Part shown: positions 25,615 to 35,500 of the stretch, piece by piece | Position numbering within the stretch: the stretch's first letter is position 1 | Layout: every line of letters begins with the position of its first letter | Source: a virus | Virus record (IMG/VR): IMGVR_UViG_3300026521_000235 | Coordinates: 1 to 41,342 of that record | Direction: 5' to 3' (one strand) | Length of the DNA stretch: 41,342 nucleotides | Program-made: the position numbers and the translations under genes | Notes under the pieces: generated by a model | Told to the model about the DNA's origin: nothing | Database searches by the model: none | The model's input: only the letters and a program-made list of their open reading frames with translations

Positions 25615-28600
25615 ATGAACGAAGATTATCAAATACCTCAATTATCAGATCAAGAACCAGTTGGTTATGTTGATGAATATGGTAATGAAGTAACAACTAA
25701 TAACGATGTTGCAAATTATTATCAACAGTATGCTGATGCTGTTTCTTATGATAATATGATTCAAGCAAATCAAGCTGAACTAGAATCTCAAAAAATATTA
25801 GAAAAACAAAAAAATTTAGCAAGAGCAGCTGAACTTAAGCGAAATGAAATATATCGTAAAGCTCCATTAAAGTATGAGCAAGATGGTTCTCTAATAAACG
25901 ATAGTGACGCTATGATAAGAGCTAAAACTTATGCTAATAAGGTAATACATGCTGCAGACTGGTTACTTGAAGCTACTGAAAATGTAGTTGATTTTGGTCA
26001 AGGAGATTGGATAGATCACGATACTGGATTTAAAGCAGAAGTTAATGGTCGTGAATACAATATGGGCAATAAAGATTTCATAGGTGCAAAAGGGCTAACA
26101 AGACAGGATTTAATTGATCAATTTTTAACTGCAGAAGATGATCCTAATGCTGAAGGTGGAGTATATTATCTTCGTAAATTTGATGGTTATAATCCTGATG
26201 GCTCCACTAAATATATCTATAAAGTTGGATATGCTCATGATGGAGCATACAATAGATATAAAGATCAATATATTCAAGATGGATATGAAATAATAGCTGA
26301 AAAGAAATTTGCTGGAGCTCTTGATTGGGAGAATAAATGGCATGCACTTCAGGAAAATTTAGATGATAGAGTTCTTACTGTAACTTCTGATGAGGTTCTA
26401 ACTCCGGATGGACTACTGCCAAGAGATAAAGCTTCAAAGATAAATTTTGGTTCCGGTAAAACTGAATTATATTATAATGATCCACTAGGACTAGATACTG
26501 GTTCTAAAGAAGATTATGCTAAGAATCTTGAGCGTTCTAAGCTTATATATCAACAGTACATGCAAAGACCTAAAGATAGTAATTTTATTGATGCTATACA
26601 GGCAGGAGCTCTTGGTTTAGCTACTGGTACTGCTGATGCTGTACTTGATTTGTTTACACCTGGTGATAACACTTTACTTAATAATTATAATCAAGAATGG
26701 GCTGATAAAGTTGCAGGATATGATAGGCATTACGGAGCTAGTAAAGTTAATGAAGCTGATGCTGCTTTTAGACGAGGAGATATTCTTACCGGATTATGGG
26801 ATGCAGTACAAGCAGCACCTTCATTTATAGGAGAAAGTTTACCGTATATGGCTGCAATGAGCATAGGTGCTGGTGAAGTAGCTGGAACAGCTAGAGCTTT
26901 AAAACTAGTTAATGCTGTAAGTGAAGCTAAAAAAGCTGGTTCTACTGCTGAAGAAATTGCTAACTTAATAGCTAAAACCAAAAAGACAATGAACCCAAAA
27001 GAGCTTAAAGTTTATGATACTTTTAAGGATAGTGAGAATACATTAAAAGCATTAAACTTAATAGCTAAAGGTGCTGGTATTGAAGCTGTAAACCTTGAAC
27101 TTACCAATCAAATAATCAATGAAAGAATGAAAGCAAAGAAAGCTGCTGGACAAGATCCAACTGTTAGTGCTGGAGAAGCTGTTGCTTTATATATGTCTCA
27201 GCTACCATTTACATTGCTTGATAAGGTAGCATTTGATGATATAGTTAATGTTAAAGGTATAAGTAAAGCCCTTAAATCTGCCATAAATAAGACATCAGAT
27301 GCAACAAAAAAAGAATTCACTACTAGGCTACTTGATAAGTCAAGATCTTTTTTGACAAGTGCTACGGAGGAAGGCCTTCAAGAATATGTTCAACAATGGG
27401 GACAATTAATTGGAGAGCAATATGGTATCGATAATAAAGATGTTATGGATATATTAAAAGATACTAAGAACCAGTTAGAAGCAAGACAAGCAGCTATAGC
27501 TGGAGCTGCTGCTGGTGTCGGAATGCATACTATCCCTGGTTCTAAAGCATTTGCAAATGCAGCAATTAATCATATAGCTCAAAAAAGAAAAATAAAAAAT
27601 CTTGAAACTATCGTTAATAATCTTGATGATGATCAATTTAATTTCTATATCAATAATGAACAAAATGATATAGATGCTTCAAAAGCTAATGCTGAATTAA
27701 TGAATGATACAAAAATAGTATTAAAAAGAGCCAAAACGATTGATGAAATGATTGAGTCATCTATTCCTGAAGTTAAATCTTTTGGTGAGCATTTAAGAGA
27801 TATTGCTATATATGAAGCTTTTAAAGATGATAAGTTTAATAATTATATTGCAGATAGCATAAGAAATAATATAAGTGCATCAATTTCTCCGGAAACAATA
27901 ATGTTGCTTGACCCAGAAATGACACAAAAAGCCATAAACAATGAAGAAGTAAAAGAGAAGATTACTGATGAAGAGTATAGGAAAAGATTAGCAAAAGCAT
28001 ATCTTGACGCACCTCTTGATTTGAAAATTAAAGTGATAAAACAAGATGCTGTAAGTAATAATGAAGAAACAAAGCTTATAGATAATAACAATAACCCATT
28101 TCATGAATATTTAAAAAATAACGATCTCTATAATAAATTTATTAAGCATACTGAAAAGAAAATATTTGAAGAATCAAAAGGAATTATTGATGAACAAATA
28201 GCCTCAATAGATGGTAAAGTAAAAGAATACAGAAATAAAATTAAAGAAAGAGAAGAAAGGTTACATAATCATAAGTTAGCTAGACAAGAAGCTATAGATA
28301 CTGGTTCTGGTATTAAATCTTTTAATGATAACGATATTGATGTTGAAGAGTTTAATAAAGATCCTAAAGGTTTTATTAATAAGATTATGTCTTTTAAAAC
28401 TAAAAGTAAAATTACTGATAATATAAAACATTATTCTGATGAAGCATTACAAAGAGCATATAATCATCCTAATTCTAGTTTAGCTGTAAAAAAAGCTATA
28501 GATAGCGTATTGAATACAAGAGAAAAAACTAGAACAAGATTAGCTAATATCGAAACAGAATTAGAACCAGATGAATATAAAATTAGACTTGTATCTAATG

Positions 28601-29529
28601 CGGTAAGACACTCTAATAGGATTTTAAATAATGTAAAAAATGAAATAAATAAAAAGAAAAAATATAAATATTACAATGAATTAGAGGATCATCTTATTGC
28701 TGCTAATTCAGCGTATACACTTGGTAGAATTGATGAAAGCGAGTATGAAAATATCTTATCTAATATTGCTGTTAAGCTTATGGATAGTCTTGTAAATAAT
28801 GAACAAAAAACAAAACTAAGTAAGTTGGTTGTTGAGCTTGGTGATATTTTTAAAGATAGTAATCTTCCTTTATATCGCAAAAACAAAGTTATGCAGTCAA
28901 TGTTAGCTAAATTTGGACAATCTTCTTTAAAAGAAGCTAAAGATAAAGATATCTTTGGTGAAAACATTTACCTTCTTGAAAGATTCAATCAGAAAGCATT
29001 TAATACTATAATGAATCACGCAAAGAAAACATCAATAAAAACAAAAGAAGAAAAAAAGCATATACTTAAAATGATAGATGTTGCTGAAAAAGTTGGTGAT
29101 ATTACAAATAAACAAGCTGATATTTTCAGGAAAAGAATTGAAGCTATAAGTAAAAATGCTAGAAATACTGTTGATAAAGAAGATAGAAAAAAATATAAAG
29201 TAAAAAAAACACTATTAACTTCAAAAGCTGCTAATAAACTTGTTGAAAAAAATCATTCTAAACAAATTCTAACAAAAGCATATATTAGTGATCTTGATTA
29301 TAAATACACTCAAGAAGATTTGACATCAGAAGAGAAAGCTAAAAGAGAAGAGCTTATTAATAAACTAGACGCACTTAAAAAACAAAACAAAGAAATAATA
29401 GATTTTAGTACATCAGAGCAATTATCTAATGAAAGATTTGATGAAATTTTTGATATAATTGGTGAAGTTGATGAAGAGTCAAAAGAAGAAGTTAAAAGTC
29501 TGTTTAATTTTTGTTTAAATAAATTGTAA
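25615..29529 (+). CDS. Split vRNAP, N-terminal part (1304 aa)
   Basis: Lies where N4 has the N-terminal ~1000-aa domain of gp50, which enters the cell first. Residues ~180-245 look like a GIY-YIG/T5orf172-like fold: GVYYL (182-186), IYKVGYA (201-207), Arg214 and Glu239 (DWENKWHAL). Residues ~325-660 include amphipathic, Ala/Gly-rich helices (FIGESLPYMAAMSIGAGEVAG) and ATEEGLQEYVQQWGQ, as in internal virion or polyvalent proteins. The last ~500 residues are Lys/Glu-rich helices. It ends with TAA (29527-29529), in the same frame as the next gene and separated from its GTG start by only three sense codons. Confidence 0.75.
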   Translation: MNEDYQIPQLSDQEPVGYVDEYGNEVTTNNDVANYYQQYADAVSYDNMIQANQAELESQKILEKQKNLARAAELKRNEIYRKAPLKYEQDGSLINDSDAMIRAKTYANKVIHAADWLLEATENVVDFGQGDWIDHDTGFKAEVNGREYNMGNKDFIGAKGLTRQDLIDQFLTAEDDPNAEGGVYYLRKFDGYNPDGSTKYIYKVGYAHDGAYNRYKDQYIQDGYEIIAEKKFAGALDWENKWHALQENLDDRVLTVTSDEVLTPDGLLPRDKASKINFGSGKTELYYNDPLGLDTGSKEDYAKNLERSKLIYQQYMQRPKDSNFIDAIQAGALGLATGTADAVLDLFTPGDNTLLNNYNQEWADKVAGYDRHYGASKVNEADAAFRRGDILTGLWDAVQAAPSFIGESLPYMAAMSIGAGEVAGTARALKLVNAVSEAKKAGSTAEEIANLIAKTKKTMNPKELKVYDTFKDSENTLKALNLIAKGAGIEAVNLELTNQIINERMKAKKAAGQDPTVSAGEAVALYMSQLPFTLLDKVAFDDIVNVKGISKALKSAINKTSDATKKEFTTRLLDKSRSFLTSATEEGLQEYVQQWGQLIGEQYGIDNKDVMDILKDTKNQLEARQAAIAGAAAGVGMHTIPGSKAFANAAINHIAQKRKIKNLETIVNNLDDDQFNFYINNEQNDIDASKANAELMNDTKIVLKRAKTIDEMIESSIPEVKSFGEHLRDIAIYEAFKDDKFNNYIADSIRNNISASISPETIMLLDPEMTQKAINNEEVKEKITDEEYRKRLAKAYLDAPLDLKIKVIKQDAVSNNEETKLIDNNNNPFHEYLKNNDLYNKFIKHTEKKIFEESKGIIDEQIASIDGKVKEYRNKIKEREERLHNHKLARQEAIDTGSGIKSFNDNDIDVEEFNKDPKGFINKIMSFKTKSKITDNIKHYSDEALQRAYNHPNSSLAVKKAIDSVLNTREKTRTRLANIETELEPDEYKIRLVSNAVRHSNRILNNVKNEINKKKKYKYYNELEDHLIAANSAYTLGRIDESEYENILSNIAVKLMDSLVNNEQKTKLSKLVVELGDIFKDSNLPLYRKNKVMQSMLAKFGQSSLKEAKDKDIFGENIYLLERFNQKAFNTIMNHAKKTSIKTKEEKKHILKMIDVAEKVGDITNKQADIFRKRIEAISKNARNTVDKEDRKKYKVKKTLLTSKAANKLVEKNHSKQILTKAYISDLDYKYTQEDLTSEEKAKREELINKLDALKKQNKEIIDFSTSEQLSNERFDEIFDIIGEVDEESKEEVKSLFNFCLNKL

Positions 29530-29538
29530 GGATATTTT

Positions 29539-32500
29539 GTGAGTAAAATTAAAAATTGTAAAAAAGTAATTGAATTATTTATAGGGAATAAGATTGTCAA
29601 GGTAAAGACAGATATAAATAGTATAGATAATAGTTCAGGCGGCTCTAAGCCTTTAGCATGGAATATACAAAGCATAAAAGAAGAACATTACTTTGATTTA
29701 TTTAGTGAACTTGACAAAACTAAACAGAATGAAGCAAAAAAAGATATACGAAAAATTATAAGCCACAATAAGATAGTTAATAAAGTTGATAGATATCTTA
29801 AATTTTCTTTGAATTCTAAATATAATATATTGTTTAATGATATTATTGATGAACAAAAATTTAATAATTTAGATGATGAAAAACAAGCAGAATATGCAAT
29901 AAGAGTTGGATCCACAATGAGAGCTATAGGTATAGCTTTCAATGCTATAGTTAATGGAGTTTCAGCAGATATAAATATACAAAAAAAATTAAAATTAAAC
30001 AAAGATGAAGATGAGCATACAACATCAATATTGACAACAGAAGATGGATCCAGGATAGTAAATACATTAAATTTATATCCAGCAATAGGTAGGCAGATAG
30101 CTGTTGCTACTGGGTATTTAGTCGATTCAGATCCAATATCAAATAAAAATTTTTATGCTCAATTAGGTAGAACAGCTGTTGAAGCACTATCTAATATTAA
30201 AGATAACGATGGTAATCCTCTTATTCACATATTGAAAGATACAAATGTTATCAATCATGAATATAGAAATCTTGATGGAGAATCAATATCGTCAGATTCA
30301 ACTATAATAGCTGATGGTGTTACTTTAGATCTTAATACATTGATGAAGAATAGTGATAAAAGTGCATCAAAAGAAGAATTAAACTCCATGTTAAACACTG
30401 GTTCTTTTGGCTCTAAAACTATTAATAAGTACAGAACATTTAATAATACATTTAATGCTTCTCAAGCAATAAATACTTTAACGACACCTGTAAATAGTCA
30501 ATTAAATATAACAAATAATTACTACACAAAAACAATAAATAAATACCTTGAAGATCTTAAAGAATGGGAATCTCTTGATGAAGAAAGTCAAGATAAAAAG
30601 AAGAAACCAAAAAAACCTTCAGCTAGATTTATTAGGCAATTTTGGACAAAAGACTTAGGATATAGTAAAGATGGTAAACAAGGCCTAGGAGTGCCTAAAA
30701 CTATTGAAAATATTATGGTTGATTTATCACATAGGGTAGCAAGAGTTAATCCTGTTATTGATCCACTACTTCAGTTCATGGCTGAAGAATTTAATAATAA
30801 CCAAGACGAAGAACCAATGGTTACATTAAATCAAGTATATAATAAATTAGGAATAACGGATATTAAACTTAAAAATGCTATATTTGGAGCATATAATGGT
30901 TCTATATCTCCTGAATTAAAAAGTAGTACAGCAGGTAAAACAATATCTAAAGAGACACCATTGATTGAATTGTTAAGTAATTATAATAGATATAAAGATG
31001 GCAAAGAATATATTAGAGAATTAATGATGTTTAGAAGTACTAGATACCTTCCAACTTCTACAGCATTGAATGAAGTCTCTGATAAGATGTCAAGAGCTAT
31101 AGTTGTAGGTAAAAGATATAAAGTTGAAAGAGGAAGTGCTGCTTATTTTAATATCATTGAATCATTAGTTGATGAATTCACTGGTTCTGCTAACGCTACA
31201 GAGTTAGAACAAAGAGAGATGATAGAAAATAAAGGTATAAATAAAGCACTTGATGCATTACTTGACATCCTTGGTTCTATTAAAAATACAAAACTTGACA
31301 TAAAAGAGCAAGCATTATTAACAGCTAAACTACTTAAAATATTAGCTATAGGTAAAATTAAAATTGATGGTAAAGTTGTTGATATTGATCTTAATACAAA
31401 AAATGTATGGGAAGCATTTGGAGCCTTGTCTGGAATTTACGATATCAGAACATATAATGGTAATAATAATGTTAGAGATAGTTTTTATACAACATATAGA
31501 ACCAAGCCAGATGCATCTGCTTCTGGTGTTGTCTTATCATTATTACAAGCTTTAGGTACTGATCCAGAGAATGATAAACACATAATCAACATATTAGCTA
31601 GAATGCAATTAGCTAAATATGAAAACAGAGAATTAACTGAAGATGAAATTTATGATGATGCATATGCAATACTTAGACATGAGATTGAGAAACAATACAA
31701 TAATAAAATAGATGGAGAAACTGAAGAAACTGTGTATGAACAACTTATGCCTTTTGTTGAATTAGGTTTGTTCACAAGTTTAAGAGATATGCTTAAACCT
31801 ATTACAATGGTTACTAACTATGAAGCAGGTAAGGATGGTGCATCAAAATCTGCTGCTAATGATATGGCAGAAGAAATAATTAAGTCTTTTGTAAGAGCAA
31901 AAGGTTCTATAAAAGATAGACAAAAAAGACTTGATTTTTTGTTAAATATAATCAAAAAGCAAGATCCAGAATTTTATAAAGATAATAATATAGACGAATA
32001 TTCAACAATAGAAAGTTCAAGCAGTAATAATGAAGCAAAGCTTGCTCAAATAGAAGGATTTTATACAGTAATTAATGACTTTTTTGCAGATAAAGATAAT
32101 GGTGTTACAGGTAAAATGTATGAATTACTACAAGAAGCTTTTAGCCCTGCTGTTGGTAAAAACAAAAATGCTATTAAAAATATGTACTACAAAATTGCTG
32201 ATGTTGTTCATAAAACTAATAAATATTATGGTTATGGTAATGGTAAATTTATACAATATATTATTCCTGCTGGTTCCTGGTTAGCTATAACTGATAGCAA
32301 GCTTGATAGCAATGGTATAGAATTAAATCATGATCATATACTGTACGGAAAGAAACATACAGAAGAAAACTTAAAAGCATATGTTAAAGGTACTGATAAC
32401 TATAGAAAATGGTATGATTCTATGATTAGAAAATATGGTATGCCTATAACATCAAATAGGCAAGTTATGCTAGGCTATGAATCTGATAATCCATTATTGA

Positions 32501-35500
32501 TCAATAAAGAGCAAGATAATGCACTTATACCAATTGTATCAGGAGTACACGGTATAGATTCTGGTATATTACAATATGCTCATATAAAAACAGTAGCAGA
32601 GCTAGAAAGTAGAATAAGAATATTAGAAGATAGATTATCTGTTTTAGACACTGGTTCTAAGTTATATAATAATACTGAATCTGATATAAAAAATTATAAA
32701 AAAGCACTAAATAGCGTATCAAGTGATATCTATGATGCGTCTCATGGTACAGCTATATATAACGAAATATTAGAAGAAGAATATCAAAAAGCTACATTTG
32801 AAGTGTCGAAAAAATATGATATTCAAGAACAGATGGCATTATTGTACGATTCTTATGCTATTAAATTTGAAGATACTGAAGATTTTGGTTCTGCTGATCA
32901 AATCAAATCAAAGTTATATGATAGTAAAGAAGCTACAAATTATTTAGACAAAACAAATCAAAAGGTTAAAACTAAAAAAGAATTGATAGATAAATATATA
33001 GTAAATCAAGGATTAGATATTAACTATAGATTATTTGGATTCAACAATGAGATGATAAGTTATAATGTAGATAAAGATGGTGTACTTAGAAATGATTATA
33101 GAACCAACAATGAAAACATCAAAGAGTCAAATAAGAAGACAGATCAAGCTGAAAAAAACACCAAAACGAATAAATATATACAAGTAGAAGAAAAATCATG
33201 GACTAAAAATATTCCACAAGATATTCTCGATGAAAACAAAGGCTTACCTACTGGTTCTAACGATGATGTATCCGAAAGTAAAAAATTTGGTGATGATGAA
33301 ATATCTAAATTTATGAAAAAACATTCTATTGAGTTGTCTAATGCTGTTTTGTCAGGTAAACCATTTGTGGTTCTTGATATTGAAAATACATTTAGTCCTG
33401 ATGTTAAAAATAATGACATATACAACTATGACTCAAGCAAAGGCGGTCAAGAGAAAGAATTACTTCAATTGTATGCACAAAAATATAAGCTAAATAAGAG
33501 AACTGGTAGACTAGAAAAAATTGGAGAATCAATTGAGATGTCTTATAAGCCATCAAATATTGAAGCATACAAAGAAATATTAAGTAAAGAGAAGTATAGA
33601 GATTATAATGTCTATGGTATATTTGACGGTAAAGATTATGATTATAATGCAATTTCAAATGAGCTTATTGTAAAACTTGGTTCTTTAACTGAAGACAAGA
33701 AGATACCATTGTTAGCATATAATGGATTTAAATCTGATTTTAATATATTATCTTCATATGATGGTGTAGATAAACTATTGAGTGATAATTTTAATGTTAT
33801 GGATCCAAGATTGTTGGCTAATTATACTCTTAGAAGATCAAAAGATAAATCTAAGACATACAATAAACCAGATGGTTCTATAGTTAAAACAAAAGAGAGA
33901 AATCAACAATATGTTGCTAATATGCTCGGTATAAATAGTGAATCAGCTCATGATGCAAAAAGTGATGTTGAAGCTCTTGCTAAAATTACATCAAGACTAT
34001 CTAAAAAGATGAGAGATCAATATAAGAATGAATTGTTCAAAAATAATAAAAACAAGAACTTTGATAAAAAATTAAACAATGAACTTGATAAGATATTAAA
34101 GAAAATATATCCTGATATTAATCTTGAATATGTTGATAGTATAGATGATAAAATTAAAGGTCAAGCAGATATAGCAAATAAAACAGTGTTAATTAATGGT
34201 ATATTGGCTAGTACAGATACATTACCACATGAGTATGCTCATCACTATATATCTATGTTTATAGAAAGCCCATTAGTCAAAGAAGCTATTAAAAAATGGG
34301 GTAGTGAAGAAGCATTAGTTCAAGCTATAGGAGAACAGGTTATTAAACAAAAAGGTGAAGCTTATGGTTGGTGGAAGAAATTTAGTAAGTGGGTTAAAGA
34401 CTTGTTTAAAAATATATCTAAAGCTGATAAAGAAGAGTTAAAAAACTTGCTTACTGATGCTTTTTTAGAGAATAGAGATTTAGGTAATAGAATTGACAAC
34501 ACATCTGGTTCTGAAAATATAAAGAACCAATATGAAGACGAAGAGTATGGAGAAGAAAATACTGATTATACAGAACCAAAGAGACCTAAAAAGTTAGCTC
34601 CACAAACATTGAATGAACAAATGTATTATAAATACAAAAAGAAAAATTACACAATAAGCGATTATTCAATAATAGATGAATCGCTATTTGCATTAAATAA
34701 GAATATTCGTAATGGTATAGGTAATATATACGAAAATACTGCAGAGCCTTTTATTAATGATAAAGCAAAACAAGCTCATGAATTTATGTATCAAAACTTT
34801 GATATATATAAAATGCAATATGATAGAGCTACTAAATATTGGGAGTCTTCATCTTGGATCTCTAGCATTAAAGGTTATCTTGATCCGTGGGGGAGATTTA
34901 AGAATTATGATGATTTAAACAAGGCTATAACTGCTACAATTAATGCTGCATCAAAAAGAAAGCAGTTTGAGGATACTGCTATTGCTAAAATTAATAAGCT
35001 ACTATCAAAGATAAGTCAAGAAGATCAAAAAGATATATATTATACATTTGTACAAGCACCTATTTTTTATCTTATAAAGAATAATGTATTAAGCAAGCTA
35101 ATAAATAGTGATAATGTAAATAGTGATATAGATACACTTATAAAAGAGTATGAAAGTAAAATATCATCATACAATAGAAGATCAATTAAGCGTATCAGCG
35201 AGTTCTTGTCAGGAAACAAAGAACCACAAGATGGTGTAGCTTATAATCTTGATCAATTAAAATATAATGATCAAGAAGAAAAAGATTTATTCGGTTCTTT
35301 ATTGGCTCTATACACAATTAAAGAGAACCAAACTAGTGCTAATGAAAACATAAATAAAACTGGATACGAAAATGCATTTAATCTATTAAAAAATAATCCT
35401 AAATTGGCTACAACTATATTTGATGCTTCAACTGGTATCAAAAGTATACATGATAGTGTTTATGGTATGACAAAAGATCAAATGCTAGAGAAAGATAATC

